A stretch of 64,000 nucleotides of DNA from Nocardia transvalensis (GTDB lineage Bacteria > Actinomycetota > Actinomycetes > Mycobacteriales > Mycobacteriaceae), in assembly GCF_015477765.1 (NCBI RefSeq), contig NZ_JADLQQ010000009.1, forward strand, positions 186,001 through 250,000, in the 5' to 3' direction. The notes beneath the pieces were generated by a model. It worked only from the letters and a program-made list of their open reading frames with translations, ran no database searches and had not been told where the DNA came from. Position 1 is the stretch's first letter; the number at the start of each line of letters is the position of its first letter. Of the stretch, positions 49,945 through 59,138 are shown piece by piece. Position numbers and translations under genes: made by a program.

Positions 49945-50973
49945 GTGCGGTGGCAGAGCCAGACCCTGGATGCCGATGACGGGGCCCTCCCCGGACTCGA
50001 GCGGGCTGGTTTCGTGCGCAGCGTCCAGACCCCGGAGTTCGAGGGCGTCACATTCCACGAGGTGCTGTGCAAGAGCGCGCTGAACAGGATCCCGCAGGGG
50101 TCGGGGTTGTCGTTCAACTGGACGATCAACCCGATGCGCGGCTGTTCGCACGCCTGCCGGTACTGCTTCGCGCGCAGCACCCACGAATATCTGGACCTGG
50201 ACGCCGGTCGCGACTTCGACACCCAGATCGTGGTGAAGACCAATGTGGCCGCGGTGCTGCGCCGCGAGTTGCATCGCCGGTCGTGGCGGCGCGAGACGGT
50301 GGCGCTGGGCACCAATACCGACCCGTACCAGCGGGCCGAGGGTCGCTATCGGCTGATGCCGGGCATCATTCGCGCGCTGACCGATTCGGGCACACCGTTT
50401 TCGATCCTCACCAAGGGCACGCTGCTGCGCCGCGACCTACCGCTGCTGACGCAGGCGTCGGGGGTGGTGCCGGTCAGCCTGGCGGTCTCCATCGCCATTC
50501 TCGACCAGGATCTGCACCGCAGCCTGGAGCCGGGGACCCCCTCGCCGCGGGCCCGGCTCGAGCTCGTGCGGGCGCTGGCCGACGCCGGATTCGCGGTCAC
50601 CGTCCTGGTCGCGCCGGTCATTCCGTATCTGACCGACGGCACCGCACATCTGGACGCGATGTTCGCCGCCCTCGCCGACGCGGGTGCGGCGAGTGCGGTG
50701 GCCTTTCCGATGCATCTGCGCGGCAGCACCCGCGGCTGGTTCCTGGAATGGCTGGCCACCCACCACCCGGCGCTGCTGCGGAAATACCGGCAGCTGTACG
50801 GTCGTGGGGCGTACGTCACACCGGAGTATTCTGCGTGGCTACGCGGTCGGATCGAGCCGTTGCTCGCTCGGCACGGACTCGACCGGGACCCGTCGGCGCG
50901 CCGGCCCGCGACTACGCCGGATCGCGACGACGAGGTATCCCGGCCCGACCCACAGCTCGCCCTGTTCGCTTGA
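49945..50973 (+). CDS. Radical SAM protein, Rv2578c/spore photoproduct lyase-like
   Basis: The 342 residues contain the iron-sulphur motif CxxxCxxC as GCSHACRYCFAR, preceded by VTFHEVLCKSALNRIP. They closely resemble mycobacterial Rv2578c throughout (RRETVALGTNTDPYQRAEGR, FSILTKGTLLRRDLPLL). Members are described as spore-photoproduct-lyase-like, suggesting repair of UV-type DNA lesions by radical chemistry. The SOS box in the promoter supports a DNA-damage role. GTG 49945 gives MRWQ, as in homologues that begin MRW. Confidence 0.9.
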   Translation: MRWQSQTLDADDGALPGLERAGFVRSVQTPEFEGVTFHEVLCKSALNRIPQGSGLSFNWTINPMRGCSHACRYCFARSTHEYLDLDAGRDFDTQIVVKTNVAAVLRRELHRRSWRRETVALGTNTDPYQRAEGRYRLMPGIIRALTDSGTPFSILTKGTLLRRDLPLLTQASGVVPVSLAVSIAILDQDLHRSLEPGTPSPRARLELVRALADAGFAVTVLVAPVIPYLTDGTAHLDAMFAALADAGAASAVAFPMHLRGSTRGWFLEWLATHHPALLRKYRQLYGRGAYVTPEYSAWLRGRIEPLLARHGLDRDPSARRPATTPDRDDEVSRPDPQLALFA

Positions 50974-51114
50974 CGCAGTGCCCCGTGTTTGCGGCCCGTG
51001 CAACCGGCGCGGCCGAATCAGGTAGTACCCAACACTTCTCGGGTGTGACCGAGGGGTGCGGCGGAGTAATTTGGCGTGTGGTACCTCATACCGACGAGGA
51101 AGTGATGCAGGCGC

Positions 51115-53034
51115 ATGGTTGATCTGGCGCGCACAGAGAAATTGGAGAGGGTCGTCATCCGCTTCGCCGGCGACTCCGGCGACGGCATGCAGCTGACGGG
51201 CGACCGGTTCACCCACGAGGCGGCCGCTTTCGGCAACGACCTGGCCACCATGCCGAACTTTCCGGCCGAGATCAGAGCGCCGCAGGGCACCCTTCCCGGC
51301 GTGTCGTCGTTCCAGATCCAGATCGCCGACTACGACATCCTCACCGCGGGCGACCAGCCCGATGTACTGGTGGCGATGAATCCCGCTGCGCTCAAGGCCA
51401 ATCTGGAGGATCTCGCGCGGGGCGCCACGGTGATCGTCAACACCGACGAGTTCACCAAGCGCAATCTGGCCAAGGTGGGCTACGGCGCCGACCCGCTCGG
51501 CGACGATACGCTGTCGGATTTCGTTGTGCACCAGGTGCCGATGACCTCGCTGACCATGGCCGCCACCGAACCGGCAGGCGTGGGCAAGAAGGACGGGCAG
51601 CGCGCGAAGAATATGTTCGCGCTGGGCCTGCTGTCGTGGATGTACGGGCGGCCGATCGGCGGCACCGAACAGTTCATGCGCGAGAAGTTCGCCGCCAAAC
51701 CGGATATCGCCGAGGCCAATATCCTGGCCTTCCGGGCCGGCTGGAACTACGGCGAAACCACCGAGGCCTTCGCCACCACCTACGAGGTCGCGCCCGCCAC
51801 TCTGGCACCGGGCACCTATCGCCAGATCACCGGCAACACCGCGCTCGCCTACGGCATCGTCACGGCCGGGCAGCTGTCGGGCCTGCCGGTATTCCTCGGC
51901 ACCTATCCGATCACCCCGGCCTCGGATATCCTGCACGAGCTGAGCAAGCACAAGAACTTCGGTGTCACCACATTCCAGGCCGAGGACGAGATCGCGGGAA
52001 TCGGTGCGGCCCTGGGCGCTTCGCTCGGTGGTTCGCTCGGCGTCACCAGCACCTCCGGTCCGGGCCTTGCGCTCAAGAGTGAGACGATCGGCCTGGCCGT
52101 GATGACCGAGCTGCCGCTGCTGATCGTCGATGTGCAGCGCGGCGGGCCGTCCACCGGTCTGCCGACCAAGACCGAACAGGCCGATCTGCTGCAGGCGCTG
52201 TACGGGCGTAACGGTGAATCGCCGGTCGCGGTGGTCGCGCCGCGTTCCCCGGCCGACTGTTTCGCCACCGCGCTGGAGGCGGCGCGGATCGCGCTCACCT
52301 ATCGCACGCCGGTGCTGCTGCTGTCCGACGGCGCGATCGCCAATGGTTCGGAGCCGTGGTCGATTCCGGCCGTCGCCGATCTCGAGCCGATCGATCCCGG
52401 ATTCGAATCCGAGGCGGCCGACGGCGATTCCTTCCAGCCCTACGCGCGCGACCCCGAGACCCTGGCCCGGCCGCTCGCCGTGCCGGGCACCAAGGGCCGC
52501 GCGCACCGGATCGGCGGCCTCGAGAAGGCCGACGGCAGCGGCAATATCTCCTACGATCCGGCCAATCACGAGCTCATGGTCCGGTTGCGGCAGGCCAAGA
52601 TCGACGGCATCACGGTTCCCGAACTCGAGGTCGACGATCCCGACGGCCGCGCCGAACTGCTGCTGATCGGATGGGGCAGCTCCTACGGTCCGATCGGGGA
52701 GGCGTGCCGGCGGGCCCGGCGGCGCGGGGTGCCGGTGGCGCAGGCACATCTGCGGCATCTGAACCCGTTGCCGCCCAATACCGGTGAGGTGCTGCGCCGC
52801 TATCGCACGGTGGTCGCGCCCGAGATGAACGGCGGCCAGCTGGCCATGCTGCTGCGCGCCCGCTATCTGGTCGACGTCCAGCCGTGGACCAAGATCGCCG
52901 GGACCGCGTTCTCGGCGCAGGAACTCGTCGGCGTCATCGACGCGGCACTCGACGGCTCCATCGCGGAGATGGAACAGGACAAGGCCTTCGACGCGCGAGC
53001 GCGGGCCACATATCGCACGACAGGGGGCAAGTGA
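51115..53034 (+). CDS. korA: 2-oxoacid:ferredoxin oxidoreductase alpha subunit (fused gamma-alpha)
   Basis: The 639-residue KorA type joins an N-terminal gamma domain (GDSGDGMQLTGDRFTHEAAA) to the alpha domain (YPITPASDILHELSKHKNFG, VQRGGPSTGLPTKTEQADLL). With KorB it forms the CoA-dependent 2-oxoglutarate (or related) ferredoxin oxidoreductase that can replace 2-oxoglutarate dehydrogenase in mycolata. It is followed by korB with a one-base stop/start overlap. Confidence 0.94.
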   Translation: MVDLARTEKLERVVIRFAGDSGDGMQLTGDRFTHEAAAFGNDLATMPNFPAEIRAPQGTLPGVSSFQIQIADYDILTAGDQPDVLVAMNPAALKANLEDLARGATVIVNTDEFTKRNLAKVGYGADPLGDDTLSDFVVHQVPMTSLTMAATEPAGVGKKDGQRAKNMFALGLLSWMYGRPIGGTEQFMREKFAAKPDIAEANILAFRAGWNYGETTEAFATTYEVAPATLAPGTYRQITGNTALAYGIVTAGQLSGLPVFLGTYPITPASDILHELSKHKNFGVTTFQAEDEIAGIGAALGASLGGSLGVTSTSGPGLALKSETIGLAVMTELPLLIVDVQRGGPSTGLPTKTEQADLLQALYGRNGESPVAVVAPRSPADCFATALEAARIALTYRTPVLLLSDGAIANGSEPWSIPAVADLEPIDPGFESEAADGDSFQPYARDPETLARPLAVPGTKGRAHRIGGLEKADGSGNISYDPANHELMVRLRQAKIDGITVPELEVDDPDGRAELLLIGWGSSYGPIGEACRRARRRGVPVAQAHLRHLNPLPPNTGEVLRRYRTVVAPEMNGGQLAMLLRARYLVDVQPWTKIAGTAFSAQELVGVIDAALDGSIAEMEQDKAFDARARATYRTTGGK

Positions 53035-54113
53035 TGACCATCGTGGAAACCTCGCTCGTCGGAACCGATCTGGGCCTGACCGGGCTGTCCGGCGTGCCGG
53101 GGGCGGACGGGCCGCAGAAGGTCAAGGACTACACCTCCGATCAGGAGGTGCGCTGGTGCCCCGGGTGCGGCGATTACGTCATCCTCGCCACGGTGCGCAG
53201 TTTCCTGGCCGATCTCGGATTGCGCCGGGAGAACCTGATGTTCGTCTCCGGCATCGGGTGTTCGAGCCGGTTCCCGTACTACCTCGACGCCTACGGGATC
53301 CATTCGATTCACGGGCGCGCCCCCGCGATCGCGACGGGACTGGCGGTGACTCGGCCGGATCTGTCGGTGTGGGTGGTGACCGGCGACGGTGATGCGCTGT
53401 CGATCGGCGGCAACCACCTCATCCACGCGTTGCGGCGCAATGTGAATATGACGATCCTGTTGTTCAACAACCGGATCTACGGTCTCACCAAGGGCCAGTA
53501 CTCGCCGACCTCGGAAGAGGGCAAGGTCACCAAGTCGACGCCGATGGGTTCGGTGGACCATCCGTTCAACACGCTGTCGGTGGCGCTGGGCGCCGAGGCC
53601 AGTTTCGCGGCGCGGGCGCTGGATTCGGATCGCGCCGGGCTGACCGAGGTGCTGCGTGCCGCCGCCGAACATCGTGGCACCTCGTTCGTGGAGATCCTGC
53701 AGGACTGCCCGATCTTCAACGACGGGTCCTTCGATGCGCTGCGCCGGGAGAATGCGGAATCGCATTTGATCCGATTGCGGCACGGGGAGCCGATCCGGTT
53801 CGGTGCGGAGGGTGAATTCGCCGTGGTGCGCAGCGGTTTCGGGCTCGAGGTGGCGCGTGCCGACGCGGTCGCCGAAGCCGACATCGTCGTCCACGACGCC
53901 TACGCCGAGGATCCGGAATACGCCTTCGCGCTGTCGCGCCTGTCCGACCAGGGGCTCTCGCATGTGCCGGTCGGCATCTTCCGCAGTGTCTCCCGCCCCA
54001 CCTACGACGACGGCGTGCGCGCCCAGACCACGACCGCCCGCGAGCGGAAGCCGGTGGGCCCGAATACGTTGCAGCAGTTGCTCACCGGTAAGGAGACCTG
54101 GACGGTCGGCTGA
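53034..54113 (+). CDS. korB: 2-oxoacid:ferredoxin oxidoreductase beta subunit
   Basis: The 359 residues carry the thiamine diphosphate-binding subunit, with WCPGCGDYVILATV (Fe-S cysteines), SGIGCSSRFPYYL and the TPP motif GDGDALSIGGNHLIHAL to LLFNNRIYGLTKGQYSPTS. It partners KorA; the complex decarboxylates 2-oxoacids and reduces ferredoxin. ATG 53034 overlaps the last base of the korA stop. Confidence 0.95.
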   Translation: MTIVETSLVGTDLGLTGLSGVPGADGPQKVKDYTSDQEVRWCPGCGDYVILATVRSFLADLGLRRENLMFVSGIGCSSRFPYYLDAYGIHSIHGRAPAIATGLAVTRPDLSVWVVTGDGDALSIGGNHLIHALRRNVNMTILLFNNRIYGLTKGQYSPTSEEGKVTKSTPMGSVDHPFNTLSVALGAEASFAARALDSDRAGLTEVLRAAAEHRGTSFVEILQDCPIFNDGSFDALRRENAESHLIRLRHGEPIRFGAEGEFAVVRSGFGLEVARADAVAEADIVVHDAYAEDPEYAFALSRLSDQGLSHVPVGIFRSVSRPTYDDGVRAQTTTARERKPVGPNTLQQLLTGKETWTVG

Positions 54114-54122
54114 CGTTCGGCT

Positions 54123-54150
54123 CGGTGCCGCCCCGATCGGGGCGGCACCG
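54123..54150. terminator. Terminator-type hairpin after korB
   Basis: A perfect 12-bp stem (54123-54134 with 54139-54150) with a GATC loop lies between convergent genes. GC-rich and without a T tract, it probably serves both directions. Confidence 0.75.
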
Positions 54151-54158
54151 ATATCCGG

Positions 54159-55436
54159 TCAGCGATCCGGGACGAACGAGTCGAGCAGTTTCTTGCACAG
54201 ATCGTCGAAGCGTCGGCGGTTGGCCTCCTGCTCATCGCTGAGCCCCTCGCTCGACCCGGGCGAGTAGACCACCAGGTGCACATCCTGATCCGGGGTGGCG
54301 CCCAGGAAGTCCAGCAGCGTACTGCTGTGATCCCCTTCCTTCGGCATGCCCATATCCGCCGTGGCAAGCTCTCTGGCCTCGGCCATCGCCGTCGCCATCG
54401 CCTCCGGCGGAATCCGCCCGTTCACCTTCTGCGGTGCGGTCCCCACCTTCCGATCCGGACTGGCCGCATCGAGACTCTTCACCGCCCGCCCATCCGCATG
54501 CACCTCGAGAATCGGCCCCACATCCGTCCGCCCCTCCCACCCCACGGGAATCGTGGTGAGCAACATCGAAATCGGCGCGGGCGCAGACGGCGGTGGCGGT
54601 GGCGGCGCAGGAGCCGGGGGAGCAGCCGGTGCCGCAGGCGCGGCGGGCGCCGGGGGTGCGGGCTCAGGAGCAGGCGGCGGTACAGGAGCCTGAGGTGCCG
54701 CAGGCGCATCTTGCGGTGCGGGCGCAGCTGGCGGTTCCACGGCCGGGGCCGGAGGTGCAGGCGCGGGCGTCGGTGACGCGGGTGCGGCCGCCGAAGGTTC
54801 AGGAGCCGGTGCGGCAGGCGCGGGGGGCGGTGGGGCAGCGGCTGGGCCCGGTGGTGCAGGTGCGGGCGCCGGGGCTTCGGGCGCTGGTGCCGCTGGCGCG
54901 GGTGCTGGTTGTGCGGCGGCTGCGTCTGGTGGTGCAGCTGCGGGCGCTGGGGGTTCAGGGGCTGGCGCCGCAGGTGGAGGTGGCGCGGCGTCGGGCGCCG
55001 GTGCGGCAGGCGCGGGTGCTGGTTGTGCGGCGGCTGCGTCCGGTGGTGTAGAGGCGGGCACTGGGGCCGAAGGTGCGGGCACTGGTTGTGCCGCAGGTGC
55101 ATCCGGAGGTGTGGGGGCCTGGGGGGCTGCGGCCGCAGCGGGTGGTTCGGCGGCTGGGGCCGGTGGTGTGGGCGGGGCGGCCTGAGGTGGTGGAGGTGTG
55201 TCTTGCGCTGCCGGGGCGGCGGATGGCTCGGCCGGTGGCGCAGGCGGGGCGGCTTGGGGAGCTGGAGGTGCGTCCTGGGGTGCGGGAGCAGCGGGTGTTT
55301 CGGCGGGAGGCGGGGGTGCGGGTTCGTCTGCGGTGGCGAGGACGGCGGGGCTGCCGAACAGCGCGGTGGCCAGGACCAAGCCGGTCGCTACTGTGCGGCC
55401 GAGCGCGAATTGTCTTGCGGCCGTGAGCTTGCGCAT
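54159..55436 (-). CDS. Secreted Pro/Ala-rich repeat protein
   Basis: The 425 residues begin with a Sec signal peptide (GRTVATGLVLATALFGSPAV). About 240 residues of Pro-Ala-rich low-complexity repeats (APAPPAP-like) follow. A folded C-terminal domain of about 140 residues (ISMLLTTIPVGWEGRTDVG to RRRFDDLCKKLLDSFVPDR) completes it. The linker would span the thick mycolata envelope and present the C-terminal domain outside the wall. Function of that domain unknown. Repeat length is likely variable between strains. Confidence 0.75.
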   Translation of the reverse strand: MRKLTAARQFALGRTVATGLVLATALFGSPAVLATADEPAPPPPAETPAAPAPQDAPPAPQAAPPAPPAEPSAAPAAQDTPPPPQAAPPTPPAPAAEPPAAAAAPQAPTPPDAPAAQPVPAPSAPVPASTPPDAAAAQPAPAPAAPAPDAAPPPPAAPAPEPPAPAAAPPDAAAAQPAPAPAAPAPEAPAPAPAPPGPAAAPPPPAPAAPAPEPSAAAPASPTPAPAPPAPAVEPPAAPAPQDAPAAPQAPVPPPAPEPAPPAPAAPAAPAAPPAPAPPPPPPSAPAPISMLLTTIPVGWEGRTDVGPILEVHADGRAVKSLDAASPDRKVGTAPQKVNGRIPPEAMATAMAEARELATADMGMPKEGDHSSTLLDFLGATPDQDVHLVVYSPGSSEGLSDEQEANRRRFDDLCKKLLDSFVPDR

Positions 55437-55600
55437 GAACCGTCCTCCTCATCCGACACATCGTCGCCTTGGTGATTCTGGCCTGTCGACCGGCGGATTC
55501 GCATGCGACGCGCCGCTGGACTGCGGAGGACATTCGACGATATGCGTCAGCGAACGGGGCGTCCTGGCAGTCGCGAGTAGCGCAAGAACTCGACTGCAAC

Positions 55601-55643
55601 GGAACTCAGCCCTCATCCGAAGTGTGGATGAGGGCTGAGTTCC
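55601..55643. terminator. 18-bp hairpin in the AT-richer patch
   Basis: A perfect 18-bp stem (55601-55618 with 55626-55643) closes a 7-base loop, 52 bases beyond the stop of the small membrane protein at 55695-56039. It is probably that gene's terminator; its strength suggests insulation of neighbouring transcripts. Confidence 0.8.
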
Positions 55644-55694
55644 ATCTTGCTTTCGCCCGACATTGTCACGCATCGTGCAATGCATTGGTTGTTG

Positions 55695-56039
55695 CTAAAG
55701 TTGGTACTTTGTCGCGCTTTTACGATCTGGACCGTCGTAGACGCTTTTTGTCATGAAAGGCGCTAACAGTTGGGAAGCAAGCATTCGGCCTAGGGCTCGA
55801 CGGTAGGAGGAGATAACGAAGGTGCCCGCAAGCAGCGCCATTGACGCGGTCGCTGCCCACGGCGATAGATGGAGCCCGAGCGGATGATGGAGCGAATCCG
55901 GAACCATCGACATCAGGGTGTTGTGGTTGCTGTCCGGTGGAGGGTCTCCATACGGAGGGTCTTGCGGGCATCCGTCAGGATAATGGCCATCTACCATGAC
56001 GCGGCATGGATCAATATCATTGCCATCGTTGAAAGTCAT
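55695..56039 (-). CDS. Small membrane protein sharing its N-terminus with the next peptidase
   Basis: The 114 residues start MTFNDGNDIDP, strikingly like the metallopeptidase next door (MTFNEGMQIDP). A cysteine-containing stretch and one membrane helix (about 62-80, AATASMALLAGTFVISSY) follow, but no protease domain. GGGAGGGG is correctly placed before ATG 56039, supporting translation. Codon use and base composition are less GC-rich than the neighbours. It may be a truncated duplicate that acquired a new C-terminus, or a short recently arrived gene. Confidence 0.55.
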   Translation of the reverse strand: MTFNDGNDIDPCRVMVDGHYPDGCPQDPPYGDPPPDSNHNTLMSMVPDSLHHPLGLHLSPWAATASMALLAGTFVISSYRRALGRMLASQLLAPFMTKSVYDGPDRKSATKYQL

Positions 56040-56166
56040 TTCCCCTCCCGTTTCTCATATAGTTAAGTACGGTCACCATAGCGCGTGAGGTGATATGGTG
56101 CAAGCCTATTCCACAGCGCCACACCGTGATTCTCTGTCCGCACCGGATAGGTTATTTTTGCTCGGG

Positions 56167-57072
56167 TCAGCGAAACGCAGGTGGGTTGTTCAGGTCAGCG
56201 GCCGAGAAGGTGTCACAGGCTCGCACCTGCCCGGTTTTGTAGCCGGCGAGGAACCACTTCTGACGTTCGGCCGCTGAGCCGTGTGTCCATCCTTCGGGGT
56301 TCACTCGCCCGGTGGCTGCCTTCTGGATCCGGTCGTCACCGACCGCGGCCGCCGCTGACAGCGCGTCCTGAACATCCTTGTCTGTCAATGGCTTCAGATA
56401 GGGCTGGTTGCTGCCGGGCATCGGTTGCTTGTCCGCGTAGTATGCCCAAATTCCCGCGTAACAGTCGGCCTGCAGTTCCAGACGAACCGATCCGGACTGG
56501 GGTCCCTTCGGATCCCGCTGCGCGCGACCCGAGTCGCCGAGGAGGTTCTGGAGGTGGTGGCCGAACTCGTGAGCGACCACATACTCCTGGGCCAGCGGTC
56601 CGCCGCTGGCGCCGAACTTGTCGACCAGCTCCTGAAAGAACCCCGTATCGAAGTACGTATTACGGTCGGCCGGGCAGTAGAACGGGCCTACCGCGCTGGT
56701 CGCATTGCCGCAACCGGTACTGACTGCGCCGGTGAACAGCGTGAGTCCCGGTTTGGCGTATTGCCTACCGGTCTGTCGGGGAAGTTGGATTGTCCAAATG
56801 CCGCTGAGGCTCTGCGCTGTCGCCACCACCCTGCATTGGACGTATCTGTTGGCATCCGCGCCCGTCTTGCACATCGAGGTATCGACTGCGCCGCCTTTGT
56901 CGCCGCCACCGCCCCCGGTCAAGTTGTCCAGCACATTCCCGGGGTTGACGCCGAACAGCAGCGCCAGGACGAGCACGATCAGACCGCCACCACCGCCGAG
57001 TGCGAGCTTCGGCCCCATGCCGCCTGACGAAGCCTGATCGGGATCGATCTGCATGCCCTCGTTGAAGGTCAT
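56167..57072 (-). CDS. Neutral zinc metallopeptidase, membrane-anchored
   Basis: The 301 residues carry one membrane helix (about 24-43, LALGGGGGLIVLVLALLFGV) and an extracytoplasmic YpfJ-type peptidase domain with HEFGHHLQN (zinc ligands and catalytic Glu) and the downstream ELQADCYAGIWA ligand. Several cysteines (CKTGADANRYVQC, GCGNATSAVGPFYC) probably form disulphides. In mycobacteria a homologue (Rv2575c) also lies near aspS. Substrate unknown. Confidence 0.9.
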   Translation of the reverse strand: MTFNEGMQIDPDQASSGGMGPKLALGGGGGLIVLVLALLFGVNPGNVLDNLTGGGGGDKGGAVDTSMCKTGADANRYVQCRVVATAQSLSGIWTIQLPRQTGRQYAKPGLTLFTGAVSTGCGNATSAVGPFYCPADRNTYFDTGFFQELVDKFGASGGPLAQEYVVAHEFGHHLQNLLGDSGRAQRDPKGPQSGSVRLELQADCYAGIWAYYADKQPMPGSNQPYLKPLTDKDVQDALSAAAAVGDDRIQKAATGRVNPEGWTHGSAAERQKWFLAGYKTGQVRACDTFSAADLNNPPAFR

Positions 57073-57269
57073 CGTGCGCTCTCTCGTCTACGTCCGAAGT
57101 TGGCGTGTGGTTCGGTCCGGGCGCACCTGCAGCGGTCTCGGTGCGGCCTTGGGACAAGCTTGACACGTCGCGGTCGGATATCGGTTTTCGGTCGGGGATC
57201 GGGTCTCACTACGATGGGGCTGCACCTGGTCACATCGCCCGGGTGCCCGGAGTCGTCGAAAGGAATCCC

Positions 57270-59063
57270 GTGCTGCGCACCCACTTGGCTGGTTCGCTGC
57301 GAAGCGAGCACGCCGGTCAGACCGTCACCCTCACCGGCTGGGTGGCCCGGCGGCGAGACCACGGTGGGGTGATCTTCATCGATCTGCGCGATGCGTCCGG
57401 TGTGGCGCAGGTGGTGTTCCGCGAGGGTGCCGCGGCCGAGCAGGCGCACCGGCTGCGCGCCGAGTACTGCGTGCTGGTGACGGGCGTGGTGGAGCAGCGT
57501 CCGGCCGGCAGCGAGAACCCGAACCTGCCGACCGGTGAGATCGAGGTCAACGTCAGCACGCTCGAGGTGCTCAACGAGTCCGCGCCGCTGCCGTTCCAGC
57601 TGGACGAGCAGCCTGGTGAGGAGACCCGGCTGAAGTACCGCTACCTCGACCTGCGCCGCGAGGGCCCGGCCCACGCGATCCGGCTGCGGTCGAAGGTCAA
57701 CGCCGCGGCCCGCGAGGTGCTGGCGAAACACGCCTTCGTCGAGGTCGAGACCCCGACCATGACCCGCTCCACCCCGGAGGGCGCCCGCGACTTCCTGGTC
57801 CCCGCGCGCCTGCAGCCCGGCAAGTTCTATGCGCTGCCGCAGAGCCCGCAGCTGTTCAAGCAGTTGCTGATGGTCTCGGGCATCGAGCGCTACTACCAGA
57901 TCGCGCGCTGCTACCGAGACGAGGACTTCCGCGCCGACCGCCAGCCGGAGTTCACCCAGCTCGACCTCGAGATGAGCTTCGTGACCCAGGAGGATGTGAT
58001 CCTGCTGGCCGAGGACATCCTGGTCGCGCTGTGGAAGCTGATCGGCCACGACATTCCCACGCCGATCCCGCACATGACCTACGCCGAGGCCATGCGCCGC
58101 TTCGGCAGCGATAAGCCCGATCTGCGCTTCGGGGTGGAGATCACCGAATGCGCGGAGTACTTCAAGGACACCCCCTTCCGGGTGTTCCAGGCCCCCTACG
58201 TGGGTGCGGTCGTCATGCCGGGCGGTGCGAACCAGCCCCGCCGCGAACTGGACAAGTGGCAGGAGTGGGCCAAGCAGCGCGGCGCCAGGGGCCTGGCCTA
58301 CGTCCTGGTCGGCGAGGACGGCACCCTCGGCGGCCCGGTCGCCAAGAACCTGAGCGAGGCCGAACGCGAGGGCCTGGCCAAGCATGTCGGCGCGGTGCCG
58401 GGAGACTGCATCTTCTTCGCCGCCGGTGAGGTCAAGCCGAGCCGCGCGCTGCTCGGTGCCGCCCGCGGCGAGATCGCCCGCAAGTGCGGCCTGATCGACG
58501 AGAACGCCTGGGCGTTCGTATGGATCGTGGACGCCCCGCTGTTCGAACCCGCCGCCGAGGCCACCGCCAGCGGCGATGTGGCCCTGGGCCATTCGGCCTG
58601 GACCGCGGTGCACCACGCGTTCACCTCGCCCAAGCCGGAGTCGCTGGACACCTTCGACACCGATCCGGGTTCGGCGCTGGCCTACGCCTACGACATCGTC
58701 TGCAACGGTCACGAGATCGGTGGCGGCAGCATCCGCATCCACCGCCGCGACGTGCAGGAGCGGGTGTTCAAGGTGATGGGCATCGGCCACGACGAGGCGC
58801 AGGAGAAGTTCGGCTTCCTGCTCGACGCCTTCGCCTTCGGCGCGCCCCCGCACGGCGGCATCGCCTTCGGCTGGGACCGCATCACCGCGCTGCTGTCGGG
58901 CATGGATTCGATCCGCGAGGTCATCGCCTTCCCGAAGTCCGGCGGCGGCGTCGACCCGCTGACCGAGGCGCCCAGCCCGATCACCCCGCAGCAGCGCAAG
59001 GAGGCGGGCCTGGACGTGGTGCTCGACGAGGACGGCAACCCGATCGGTGACGGTCCCGAGTAA
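57270..59063 (+). CDS. aspS: Aspartyl-tRNA synthetase
   Basis: This 597-residue class II synthetase charges tRNA-Asp (and possibly tRNA-Asn, if GatCAB is present). An N-terminal OB-fold (TLTGWVARRRDHGGVIFIDL) precedes motif 2 RYYQIARCYRDEDFRADRQP, a bacterial-type GAD insertion (about residues 300-400) and motif 3 GIAFGWDRITALL. GTG 57270 is preceded by AAAGGA and gives the canonical start MLRTHLAGSL. Confidence 0.96.
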   Translation: MLRTHLAGSLRSEHAGQTVTLTGWVARRRDHGGVIFIDLRDASGVAQVVFREGAAAEQAHRLRAEYCVLVTGVVEQRPAGSENPNLPTGEIEVNVSTLEVLNESAPLPFQLDEQPGEETRLKYRYLDLRREGPAHAIRLRSKVNAAAREVLAKHAFVEVETPTMTRSTPEGARDFLVPARLQPGKFYALPQSPQLFKQLLMVSGIERYYQIARCYRDEDFRADRQPEFTQLDLEMSFVTQEDVILLAEDILVALWKLIGHDIPTPIPHMTYAEAMRRFGSDKPDLRFGVEITECAEYFKDTPFRVFQAPYVGAVVMPGGANQPRRELDKWQEWAKQRGARGLAYVLVGEDGTLGGPVAKNLSEAEREGLAKHVGAVPGDCIFFAAGEVKPSRALLGAARGEIARKCGLIDENAWAFVWIVDAPLFEPAAEATASGDVALGHSAWTAVHHAFTSPKPESLDTFDTDPGSALAYAYDIVCNGHEIGGGSIRIHRRDVQERVFKVMGIGHDEAQEKFGFLLDAFAFGAPPHGGIAFGWDRITALLSGMDSIREVIAFPKSGGGVDPLTEAPSPITPQQRKEAGLDVVLDEDGNPIGDGPE

Positions 59064-59138
59064 TCGTGGCGTGAACCGGTAATCTGCACCGGCCGGTATG
59101 GATCTGTACCGGAGACCCGTGGACGACGAGGGGATACG

